From Macrostomum hystrix (Eukaryota > Platyhelminthes > Macrostomidae), in NCBI GenBank assembly GCA_950097015.1, contig CATNEN010000001.1:2096001-2160000 (forward strand): a stretch of DNA of 64,000 bases. The letters run 5' to 3'. The translations under genes were made by a program, and so were the position numbers. This document shows positions 11,370 to 21,572 of the stretch, piece by piece. Each line of letters begins with the position of its first letter. The first letter of the stretch is position 1. The notes beneath the pieces were generated by a model that searched no databases, was not told the DNA's origin, and saw only the letters and a list, made by a program, of their open reading frames with translations.

Positions 11370-11739
11370 ACTCAGTTAAATAGAAATGTGACTGACTAAA
11401 ATAGTGCTTTTTAGTCACATGCATTGGTTTATAAGCAAATAAAAGTTAAATAAAGTTAGCCAGAATTTCATTGCTCAAAGCCAAAGCGCCAACGGCTTGT
11501 TGGGACAGTCGTTATGCCGAGATACTAATGCATAACTAATTGACGGAGCATTTATGCCAAACAATATGTCAAAACAGGCTGTATCCTCCAAGGCATGACC
11601 GCAAGCATTTCACATCCTGTCTTAGTTACAAGAATCACATTGCTTTTAGTCACTATCTGTGAGTAGCTGAACACTAACTAGACTTGGAAGCACGTTGGAG
11701 AACTTCGACTAGTGTCTGGGATTCCGAAAACGGCACAAG
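11370..11739 (+). promoter_or_regulatory. Upstream block of gene E, inverted copy of the B/C upstream block
   Basis: The sequence matches the reverse complement of 7159-7625 up to the start codon, with indels. It contains the same CGGCACAAGATG start context. Confidence 0.45.
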
Positions 11740-13350
11740 ATGTGAAATGTTTTACTGTCCTTACTTTGCGTATTTGCTACAGGTAATTTTTAGTGTTTTA
11801 GAGCAGAACAGGGAGATGCAGGTAATTATTACTACTACAATTTTTACCAAAAATATAATTTAGAACATCGAATATCAACACAGCCTCAGTAACAGACGCG
11901 AACGTCAGCTGCAGCCGCTTCATCCGCTCCCCGGACTCTGTCACAATCGACCCGACAGTCAGCAGTGACGTGATCAGCGAGGCCAGCTCGGCCTCGGTCC
12001 AAGACTGCGTGCTCCGATGCCGCATGAGGGGCTGCGTCGCAGTGAGCCTTCTGCAGAGCAGCCTCGTGTGCCAGCAGCTGTTCATCAAGGACGCCTCGCA
12101 GACAGCCGGACCGCCAGAGAGTCACGTGTGGAGGTCGCTGGGCTCCGAGTCCGATGCCGTCGTTTGGAAGGTAGTCGACATCGAGAACGTCATCAGGATG
12201 AGGAGGCACGTGACAATGCTTAACGCGACAATGCTTTATACAAGTAAATTTTGCTTGAAAATGAGTTTTTCTTGGTGGTTTGAACTTTTGAAATTGAGCA
12301 CACAAAGTCATAAACTACAGATTTTGAGTCAGGCAGACTGGGCACGATCCAACAGCTGACAATCAACTTCACCGGCTTCTACCGCATCGATGCCTGGGGT
12401 ACAGCTTCACCGGAAAGGCTGGCGGTAACGGAGCCTTCATGTCGGGCCGTTTCAGCCTGACTGCCGGCGTTCGGCTGTCAATTCTTGTCGGCCAGGCCGG
12501 CGGACCTGCGATCAACGGCAGCTGCGGAGGAGGTGGTGGAGGAGGTAGCTTCGTGTTCGTCAATAGCCGCAGCCGTCCGCTGGCCGCCGGGGGCGTTGGT
12601 GGAGCGTCCTACTCATTTGTTGGTAAAGAGCTGCACACTTAGTGGCAAATGGTAGCTTTTAAGAAGTGACTTAGGATAACAGAAATTCTTAACAGTTTGT
12701 ATTTCACGCGTGGCTGCAAAGAAGCACACAAAGAAGCAAAGTCTTTTATGTCACTAGTTGTCAATTAGTAAATTGATGGTTTCATTCGATTTTTTAGTTC
12801 TAAGCTCGTTTCTAAAATTATATTCGGTGGAAAAGATAAGCAGTTGAATCTGCACTCATTATTAGGTACATCGGGACAAGCTGGAGTGAATGGATCGGAC
12901 TCGAGCGCTGCCAATGAAAACAGGGGATTCGGAGGCATTAACGGCCATCCTGGCTACAATGAGCCGAGCAGCACCGCATTCGGTTGCAACCACGGTGGCT
13001 GCGGTGCCAGCTGGCTCGGAAAGTCACAAAATCTTAGTCGAAGCGTCTCAGATGGTGATCGAGGCAGCAGCTTCGCCGAGGGCTGGGTCGGGGGCGTCGC
13101 CGGGAACGGAAACACCGGCGATGGCGGCTTCGGAGGCGGCGGCGGAGCTGGCGGAACAGACAACGCCAGGATCGGAGCTGCCGGTGCTGGCGGCGGCTTC
13201 AGCGGAGGCGGCGCCGGTCTCGGAGTCAACCACGCCGGCGGAGGCGGTGGCTCACATTGCGACGGCCTCGACTGCGACGGCGTCACCGGTGGCAACAGGG
13301 TCAAGCTGGAAGGCCGAGTGATCCTGCATCTGGTGTCCTACTTCTGCTGA
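11740..13350 (+). pseudogene. Gene E: mosaic PAN plus ALK-type glycine-rich paralogue with two inactivating lesions
   Basis: Exon 1 (11740-11782) matches that of B/C, but codon 2 is TGA where B/C has CGA. Exon 2 (11884-12243, 360 nt) begins like C and then follows D. Intron 2 and the start of exon 3 (12321-12622) also follow D; from about 12399 the sequence switches to the B/C type. At the switch 16 bases are missing after GCCTGGGGT, which shifts the frame, and a CTG codon is lost later in the exon. Exon 4 (12866-13350, 485 nt) is open and closely matches that of B, ending SYFC. The nonsense codon and the shift together indicate a pseudogene; the patchwork suggests gene conversion between D-type and C-type copies. 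Confidence 0.8.
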
Positions 13351-13850
13351 TGCAACTGAATGCAATTCCCGAATAATTCTATCTCCCTTTTCTAGAAAAA
13401 CAAAAGGATGCGTGGCCTTGAAAATCTTGTGACAAAATCTATAACTATAATTCATTTTTTCAATATTATATACTTGTATTATTTTGTAATATTATATTAA
13501 ATAAGTAGAGAAATCGAAATAATTTGTTAAAACGCAGCGCCATTAGATAAAAGCAGCAACTAGCTCGCCCCAAGCAGTAGTTAAGCTTGGACTATTGTCA
13601 CGATGCATACCTGCATGCTTGTGAGATCAATGTATACTAAGCGAATGTTGGCAATTCAGCATTGAAACTTACAAAGTTTTTATAAAGGAAAAATGCGAAT
13701 TTTAGTTTTTTGTTAGATTTATAGATTACTAGAATTATGTTCATTCTGAAATACATCGTAGAAAAATTATATATTCGTTAAAAAACTGAAATGAGTGTCA
13801 GCAGTATTGAGTAGCTTTAATTAATTATAACTAACAAGAAGAAACGACCA
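13351..13850. other. Gene-free spacer after gene E
   Basis: AT-rich sequence. The first bases continue the homology to the 3' flank of gene B. Nothing else is recognised. Confidence 0.4.
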
Positions 13851-13857
13851 CAGGGCC

Positions 13858-14650
13858 CGGAACAGCATCAGCATCGCAACAGCCTGTCATTACGCATCAG
13901 CCGCTGGAACAACGTCAACAAATGCAGCGCCCGACGGTAAAAACATCGGAGTTTTGGTTCCGCCAGCTAGAGCCACAGTTCACAATTGCCGGCATCGCTA
14001 ATTCTGCTACCTAATTCCACCACACGCTAACAGCCCTGCCGAAAGACGTGGCTTGTGATAATAACCTCGACACAGAGTGTTCAAATCGTTGCGTGTAAAT
14101 CGATATCAACGCATCGAAGACCGCCGCCCGTCACAGCTTGTCAACGACATCGGGCCCCGATTCGACGAAGTCGGATAACAGGTTAATGACAGCATCGTAC
14201 GAGTGTAAAGTCTAATGCAACTTCTGTCTGCTCTACCTACCCTCATTCGCCCAGCCTTGGCTGGTAACGAGGATGCTCCATTGGACGCATTCTCCAAGAT
14301 CGCTGACAGCATGCTGCAGCATCAGTTAACGCAACATGCAACGCAACGCAAGTGTAAGTAACTTTGCAACACTACAATCACTTGAACCTGCAGAGGCCTG
14401 GTCCAAAACCGGTGACCTTGCTCACCAACCGACAAACTACTCAGGCTCAGTCTCGCACGACTAGCCCGATGCTGACGGCGCTGCCACACTAGTGACCCGA
14501 GCCGCGACTCCTCCCTGGCCGACACGTTATTACTGCCGTGCCAAGTCCTGCACTCAACCATATCTTCTATTGCTGACACTGGCGCCCATTGATCGTTTCT
14601 CCCGCTGCAGTCCGCCCCTCAAAATCTGTTGACACCTACTCATGTTAAGC
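13858..14650 (+). pseudogene. Relic of a Ty3/gypsy-type gag and protease
   Basis: A gag-like segment at about 13938-14055 reads FWFRQLEPQFTIAGI followed by an in-frame stop and then FHHTLTALPKDV, typical of gypsy gag. At about 14570-14625 the aspartic protease motif ADTGAH appears, followed directly by a stop. Several stops and shifts separate the pieces. No LTRs were seen. It is a non-functional remnant. Confidence 0.6.
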
Positions 14651-14839
14651 GTTGTGGCGTCGAAGGCTGGGATATCACTACTTTCGGTTAGTGCTGTGCC
14701 ACTCTTACTATTCCTGGTCTCTGAAGGCCCTACCTTACGACGTTCACTGTTACCAATACCTCGCCGACACTTGGAGCCGACTTCTTTCTTAAGTTTATAT
14801 TTCTCATTGACTTAAACTCACAGTGCATGATTCAGTCCT

Positions 14840-15434
14840 GCGCAATGCATTGCGCAGCACCAGACGGCGTGTTGGACCTGTTCAGCACGACCTCGGGATC
14901 GCTACAGAGGACACACTGGCGCCTTTTCTATTCGTACTGGTGATTGACTGGGTGCTCCGGACCGGCTTGCCATCTGTTGACGACAGCTTCCTGCTGTGTC
15001 GGCGCACAAGCCGGCGGCACTCCGACAAGAGGTTCCTGTGCCCTCGGCTACGCAGACGACATCGCGATGCTGTCTTCAGACGAAATCGGACGCGGCCTTC
15101 CGACCTGTTGGGACAGCGGCGCCCGCGTCTTGCTGGGCACGTGATCAGGGCTGAGGCCTTCTGCCCCGAGCCGCTCTGTGACGTGCTTCTTTGGACTCCG
15201 CAGGAACGATCGGCCCGCTACATCGACCTACTTTTCATAGGAGTGAGGCAGATCGCGAACTATATATATAGTCATTAAGCGCGCTTTTTTACTTTTTTGG
15301 TCACTTTTTGGGCATCTGTGTGGCCGGCGGGTAGCGTTTGAATATTTATATTTTTGTTATTATTATTAGCTCTAGCAGTAGCGGCAATCTCCTTTGGTAA
15401 AAAATCATTTTTTACTGACTGACTGACTGAATTC
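14840..15434 (+). pseudogene. Relic of a non-LTR reverse transcriptase with YADD box
   Basis: Fragments in different frames give LAPFLFVLVIDWVLRTGLP (14918-14974), ALGYADDIAMLSSD (about 15046-15085, the RT catalytic YxDD) and RLAGHVIRAEAFCPEP, the usual end of such ORFs. The tail ends in ACTG repeats at about 15417-15431, as in many RTE-like elements. Frameshifts show it is dead. It lies immediately downstream of the gypsy relic. Confidence 0.65.
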
Positions 15435-15738
15435 TAGGACTAGAAGCTAATATTATTTAAAGAACGCATTTGCAGTCAAGCAAAAGAATGCCTATTCAAA
15501 TGAGCTTGACTAGCTGGCAGATGCTAATGCAGCAGCAAATCATTGACAAAGCGCATTAGCGAATGAGAATGACAATGGAAAATTTAAGCTCACTGAATCT
15601 TACAAAGGCACGTTCATCACTAGCAAGTTAAAACCATATGCAGTGGCCTAGAGTGAGTAACAGAAAAATGTTTGAGTAATATTTCAGCCGAAATAACTCG
15701 AAAAGCTCGCCATACACTCTTACACATCGGACCACTAA
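15435..15738. promoter_or_regulatory. Upstream region of gene F, putative promoter
   Basis: This region shares short blocks with the inverted upstream of gene A, including the sequence around the start codon (ATCGGACCACTAAATGG against ATCGGGCTACTAAATGCC). No TATA box is clear. Confidence 0.35.
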
Positions 15739-17810
15739 ATGGATGCAAACGAACTACTAGTAATTTTACTCTGTGTTTTACTGGCAGGTAATTCAGTTTT
15801 TATTCTCACTTATCAGTGAACTATTGAATTTTACTTCAGCACGTATTTAAGAAGGGCAGTAAAACTACAAAGAACAAAAAGCCATCTAACTTTTTGACTC
15901 TCATTGCAGCCTCCCTGACTGAAGCGACTGCCAGCTGCAGCCGCTTCGTCCGCTCTTCCGGCCCTGTCAACCTCGACCCGACAGTCAGCAGTGACGTGAT
16001 CAGCGAGGCCAGCTCGGCCTCGGTCCAAGACTGCCTGCTCCGATGCCGCATGAGGGGCTGCGTCGCAGTGAGCCTTCTGCAGAGCAGCCTCGTGTGCCAG
16101 CAGCTGTTCATCAAGGACGCCTCGCAGACTGCCGGAATGCCAGGGAGTCACGTGTGGAGGTCATTCGGTGCCGAGTCCGACGCCGTAGTGTGGACGGCAG
16201 TCGACATCGATAGCGTCATCCAGATGAAACGGATTAACATCACCATTCAGTTTTTTCGTATGTTTTTCATGTTTTACTGGACATGCATATTTAAGATATA
16301 CATTATTTACTAAATATTTACTTGCAGACATTAGTACAGGCAGGCTGGGCATTACACAGCAACTGTCAGTCAACTTCACCGGCTGCTACCGAATCGATGC
16401 CTGGGGCGCCTCTGGTGGATCGAACAGCTTCACCGGCAAGGCTGGCGGTAACGGAGCCTTCATGTCGGGACGATTCAACCTGACTGCCGGCGTTCAGCTG
16501 TCGATTCTTGTCGGCCAGGCCGGCGGACCGGCCGTCAATGGCAGTTGTGGGGGCGGTGGCGGCGGAGGAAGCTTCGTGTTCGTCAGCGGCACCAGTCATC
16601 TGCTGCTAGCTGCTGGAGGCGGTGGAGGAGCATCCTTCTCTCGGATCGGTAAATCACTTTGTAAATTGTTTTGCTTGCTCTCTCGTACTGTGCTTAGGAG
16701 CAAGCGTAAGTAACGGGACATTTTGGAAACTTCTGGAAACAAACAATAATCGATAAAGATATGGGGTGCAGGATGAGAACCGATGACGAATTTTAAATGT
16801 AATTATTTGTTTTAAAAGATCTCTTTGAAATAAAAGAAAACCTGTCATTTCCTGTCAAACAAGTTGGCTTCTAATATAGTATTTACAGGGGGTAGAAGCG
16901 ATATATTTGTGCTTCGATGTTTAACAGTAGAAAGACCACCCTTTTCTCTAGGGAAGGCCACGGTAGTGTTTCAAATACCCACTGCCTACCTCACGATAGT
17001 TCCTAAACTGATGACCCATTTGCGTGAGAGTTCACTAAATTGATTAGCTTTTTCAGTCCTTTACGATGAACTTAATTTTGAAGCGGAAGCTTTTAGCCCG
17101 TGTTCGGGATTTTCACAGCGATTGGTTAAATACTTTGGGAGATACAGAAAAAAATATAACTAAGGGTATTTGAAATACCCTATGGTCTGTCTGCTTTTAA
17201 ACAATTTACCAAAAACAGTAATCTATCCAAAAGGCTGGTTCACAATGCCATCAAACGAGGCTGAACACGCAATTTTACATTCATTTCGCGAGTTTGCAAC
17301 TGAAATTCCATAAAAAACACCCAAGGTGATTCGGGACAGGCGGGAGTGAACGGATCAGACTCCAGCGCGGGCAGTGGCAACAAGGGATTCGGTGGAGCCA
17401 ACGGTGATCCTGGCTACAATGATCCGACAAGCGCCAGCTGGATTTGCAACATCGGCGGCTGCGGTGCCGGCTGGCTCGGCAGGCCGCTTAGTTCTCGTCG
17501 AAGCGCCTCTGACGGTGATCGAGGCGGAAGCTTCGCTGAAAACTGGACGGGTGGACTAGCCGGCAATAGCAACACTGGCGATGGCGGCTTCGGAGGCGGC
17601 GGCGGAGCTGGCGGAATCGACAACGCCAAAACCGGAGCTGCGGGAGCAGGCGGCGGCTTCAGCGGAGGCGGCGCCGGTGTCGGAATCCATCACGCCGGTG
17701 GAGGAGGCGGCTCATATTGCGACGGCCTCGACTGCGTCGGCGTCACTGGTGGCAATGGAGCCACTCAGCAGGGCCGAGTGACACTGCGGCTGTTGTCCTA
17801 CTTCTGCTGA
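15739..17810 (+). CDS. Gene F: intact secreted PAN plus ALK-type glycine-rich protein
   Basis: Four exons: 15739-15787 (signal peptide MDANELLVILLCVLLA), 15910-16257 (PAN/apple-like, residues 17-132), 16328-16648 (first half of the glycine-rich domain, residues 133-239) and 17326-17810 (second half, residues 240-400). All introns are GT/AG and phase 1; the product has 400 residues. PAN cysteines are SC, QDC, LRC, RGC and LVC. The glycine-rich part follows the order seen in ALK/LTK: YRIDAWGASGG, LSILVGQAGG, a seven-glycine run before SFVFV, LLAAGGGGGAS, GGFGGGGGAGG, GGGFSGGGAG, HAGGGGGSYC, and a final GRVTLRLLSYFC. In ALK this domain binds the ligand, but here no transmembrane or kinase part follows, so the product should be extracellular. 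A structural, adhesive or ligand-binding role is possible; none is shown. Confidence 0.85.
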
Positions 17811-18344
17811 TGTGGCAGATGCGATCAGATTGGCTTCTACGAGTACGTCGTATTCGTGAAAAAAAAACTTGATAAATCTTAAAGTGGATTTTTTGCTCTT
17901 TGTAAGATTTGTAAAAGAAGTCTGATAGTGTCTGTTTTATAAGTTTTTTCTGGCTGAGTAGATTTTGTACTGTTGTTTACTTCTCTTTGAGTCTTTGTTT
18001 TAGGACTTACTCGCAATTGTTTTCTGTTTGCTTTGGACTTTACCAATAGAATTATTCTGCTCTAGATCTTACCTGAAATATCAAAGTGTACTTGATTGGA
18101 TTATTTTATTAACGTAAAAAATATTAAATTGCTGATTTATTTAATTATTAGTTTATATAGAGAATATATAATAACGTGGCCAGTGAGTTCCAGATTTAGA
18201 TTCTGCTAACCTACGCTCGTAATTATTACATTGCTTAACATCGCTTAAAATTTATTACCAGCAGACTGAAGGCACAAATTCTCCGACTCACTACTGGCCA
18301 TGAGTAGCAAAGAAAAGTCTGATCTATTTTTTTTCTTATTATTG
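17811..18344. other. 3' flank of gene F, gene-free
   Basis: AT-rich flank probably containing the 3' UTR of gene F. No canonical AATAAA was identified with confidence. Confidence 0.35.
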
Positions 18345-19435
18345 GGGGAAGAATGGTTGGGGTGGCAACTGGGAAGAATGGTTGGGGTGGCAACTGGGAA
18401 GAACGGTTGGGGTGGCAACTGGGAAGAATGGTTGGGGTGGCAACTGGGAAGAATGGTTGGGGTGGCAACTGGGAAGAATGGTTGGGGTGGCAACTGGGAA
18501 GAACGGTTGGGGTGGCAACTGGGAAGAATGGTTGGGGTGGCAACTGGGAAGAACGGTTGGGGTGGTAACTGGGAAGAATGGTTGGGGAGGCAACTGGGAA
18601 GAATGGTTGGGGTGGCAACTGGGAAGAACGGTTGGGGTGGCAACTGGGAAGAATGGTTGGGGTGGCAACTGGGAAGAATGGTTGGGGTGGTAACTGGGAA
18701 GAATGGTTGGGGAGGCAACTGGGAAGAATGGTTGGGGTGGCAACTGGGAAGAATGGTTGGGGTGGCAACTGGGAAGAATGGTTGGGGTGGCAACTGGGAA
18801 GAATGGTTGGGGTGACAACTGGGAAGAATGGTTGGGGTGGCAACTGGGAAGAATGGTTGGGGAGGCAACTGAGAAGAATGGTTGGGGTGACAACTGGGAA
18901 GAATGGTTGGGGTGACAACTGGGAAGAATGGTTGGGGTGGCAACTGGGAAGAATGGTTGGGGTGGCAACTGGGAAGAATGGTTGGGTGGCAACTGGGAAG
19001 AATGGTTGGGGTGGTAACTGGGAAGAATGGTTGGGTGGCAACTGGGAAGAATGGTTGGGGAGGCAACTGGGAAGAATGGTTGGGTGGCAGCTGAGAAGAA
19101 TGGTTGGGTGGCAACTGAGAAGAATGGTTGGGGAGGCAACTGGGAAGAATGGTTGGGTGGCAACTGGGAAGAATGGTTGGGGTGGCAACTGGGAAGAATG
19201 GTTGGGGTGGCAACTGGGAAGAATGGTTGGGGAGGCAACTGGGAAGAATGGTTGGGGTGGCAACTGGGAAGAATGGTTGGGGTGGCAACTGGGAAGAATG
19301 GTTGGGGAGGCAACTGGGAAGAATGGTTGGGGTGGCAACTGGGAAGAATGGTTGGGGTGGCAACTGGGAAGAATGGTTGGGGTGGCAACTGGGAAGAATG
19401 GTTGGGGTGGCAACTGGGAAGAATAGTTGAAGTGG
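18345..19435. repeat. 25-bp minisatellite, about 43 copies
   Basis: The unit contains GAATGGTTGGGGTGGCAACT plus five bases. Variants with AACGG, GGAGG or one missing G are interspersed. As 25 is not a multiple of three, each frame cycles through a 25-residue peptide and all frames look open; these are not genes. Confidence 0.97.
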
Positions 19436-19454
19436 CAATTCAATTCAGATTCTT

Positions 19455-20190
19455 CTCACATCCTCTGGCTCAATTCCTATTTTATCAGATCCTCTGGCTC
19501 AATTCCTATTTTATCAGATCCTCTGGCTCAATTCCTATTTTATCAGATCCTCTGGCTCAATTCCTATTTTAACAGATCCTCTGGCTCAATTCCTATTTTA
19601 TCAGATCCTCTGGCTCAATTCCTATTTTATCAGATCCTCTGGCTCAATTCCTATTTTATCAGATCCTGTGGCTCAATTCCTATTTTATCAGATCCTCTGG
19701 CTCAATTCCTATTTAACAGATCCTCTGGCTCAATTCCTATTTTATCAGATCCTCTGGCTCAATTCCTATTTTATCAGATCCTCTGGCTCAATTCCTATTT
19801 TATCAGATCCTCTGGCTCAATTCCTATTTTATCAGATCCTCTGGCTCAATTCCTATTTTATCAGATCCTGTGGCTCAATTCCTATTTTATCAGATCCTCT
19901 GGCTCAATTCCTATTTAACAGATCCTCTGGCTCAATTCCTATTAAACAGATCCTCTGGCTCAATTCCTATTTTACCAGATCCTATGGCTCAATTTCTATC
20001 TTCCCAGATACTCTGGCTCAATTACCATCTTCCCAGATCCTCTGGCTCAATTCCTATTTTATCAGATCCTATGGCTCAATTTCTATCTTCCCAGATACTC
20101 TGGCTCAATTACTATTTTGCCAGATCCTCTGCCTTAATTCCTATCTTCCCAGATCCTTTCGCTCTATAACTTTCTTCCTGGATCCCCAGG
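19455..20190. repeat. 29-bp minisatellite directly after the 25-bp array
   Basis: The unit contains GATCCTCTGGCTCAATTCCT followed by ATTTTATCA. Copies diverge towards the right end (from about 19960). Apparent long ORFs are repeat artefacts. Confidence 0.95.
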
Positions 20191-20640
20191 CTCAATCTCC
20201 ATCTTCTATATTTTATTCCCAGTAGTTATTGAATCTTACAATAGCATCTACTATTATTACTATCTACTACAATTATTGCTAATTATTGCAACGATCACAA
20301 TCTAATGGCTCGCTGGGCGGACCGATTAGGTTTATCGGGCGGAGTCGACGCAGGTCAGCTCAGGTACGAGGCCCGAAATCGAAACACTGTTCGGCTTTGT
20401 TTTGGATTAGAAAATTAATTTCTAGGTACTTTTCCATGGAGAAATTTCTCTTTCTAAGCGTTTGATATAAATTTTCACGAGCTTCGAAGAATTTTCAACC
20501 CTCTGGTTTAAGAACTCTGTCTCAAATGGTCACCAGTGCGTTTTGATGGAATTTGTTTTTCGAGTCTGTGGACAGTTTTGCTGAATTCTCTCTCATTTTT
20601 CCTTAAGACTAATTATAGCCCTATTTGTTTGAAAGCTTAA
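20191..20640. other. Gene-free spacer
   Basis: No gene, RNA or repeat was recognised. Confidence 0.3.
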
Positions 20641-21228
20641 TTAACAGTAGGACTACCAAGCCATTTGACGCCCGCTTTTATACCTACCAAGGGGGGGGAT
20701 TTCCCCCCCCTGACAATTTTTTGGCAGTGACTGATTGGTTGACAGACAAGGCGATGGTGTCCTGTGGTTGAGCTGCGCCTAATATTTTGGCTTGAGCATT
20801 GAAATTTTGGAAATTCGCGTCAGGGTGTCCATAGTAGCTTAGCTCCACCTGTTGTAGCCCTTGAAGGTCCAGCAGTCTGTCTAGATAAAGGTAGGTGACC
20901 ACCGAAGACGGAGATGATGCAGGCACATTCGGGTGACATGCTGATAAGTTTTGAAGGCCTGGCAAGGCCGCACTGAGGCGCAGTGCAAATTCGTGTATAG
21001 GGGTGTATGAAATACACTAGCTCTTATGGGAAAAATCGGACCTTCGGCCAGAAACATTGAATATCTCGACGGTCTGAAGAGCTGGCGACTTGTTTCTTGT
21101 TTCAGAAGATGCGCAACAAAAAGTTGGCCCGTGTTCTTGAGTATCGTGTGCTTGCATTGTTCCGTTTGGGTACAGCAAAAAAATTGTCAGGGGGGGAAAT
21201 TAACCCCCCTTGGTAGTTCTACTGTTAA
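20641..21228. mobile_element. Non-autonomous inverted-repeat element, copy 1, bounded by TTAA
   Basis: The ends are inverted: TTAACAGTAGGACTACCAAG at 20641 and its near complement CTTGGTAGTTCTACTGTTAA ending at 21228. Just inside lie G-run/C-run hairpins (about 20690-20711 and 21190-21209). The interior matches an inverted copy at 44323-44932 and a partial one at about 40928-41271. No coding capacity is seen. TTAA at both ends suggests piggyBac-type mobilisation, but this is inference. Confidence 0.7.
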
Positions 21229-21384
21229 AGACATCAGCTTGCCCGGTGGGACATTTACTATACGCCCCTCTGTACGCCCCACTATGCGCCCTCCCACCAG
21301 TCACCGGTGGGTGGGCGTACGGTTTGGCCAGGCGCCTCGTTGGTGGCCCGCTGGCGCGGGGCGCGGGTAGGGGTGGGGGGTGGG

Positions 21385-21572
21385 GGAGCAGGGTAAATAA
21401 AATTCGGAGCATATCCTCAAAGTCTACTGTTAGTAGGCTGTGCTGTATTTTTTGAGCGCAGGAATTGATCGACCGGCTCGAGCCGCTAGTGGGGGGCGCA
21501 GAGTGAATAAAATTCGGCGCAATTTCCTCACAGTCTAGTGTTAGTAGGCTGTGCTGTATTTTTTGAGCGCCG
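21385..21572. repeat. Two diverged direct copies of an approximately 70-bp segment
   Basis: Both copies contain AATAAAATTCGG, then GTTAGTAGGCTGTGCTGTAT and TTTTTGAGCGC; they begin near 21393 and 21503. Next to them is a GC-rich stretch with repeated CCAGCAGSTCCGCT blocks (21590-21675). Confidence 0.6.

Noticed and set aside
18235-19443. Long ORFs of up to 402 codons on both strands rich in Pro/Ser/Phe or Gly/Trp
   Set aside because: They come from a 25-bp array that lacks stops in every frame; no start context, splice sites or conserved domain.
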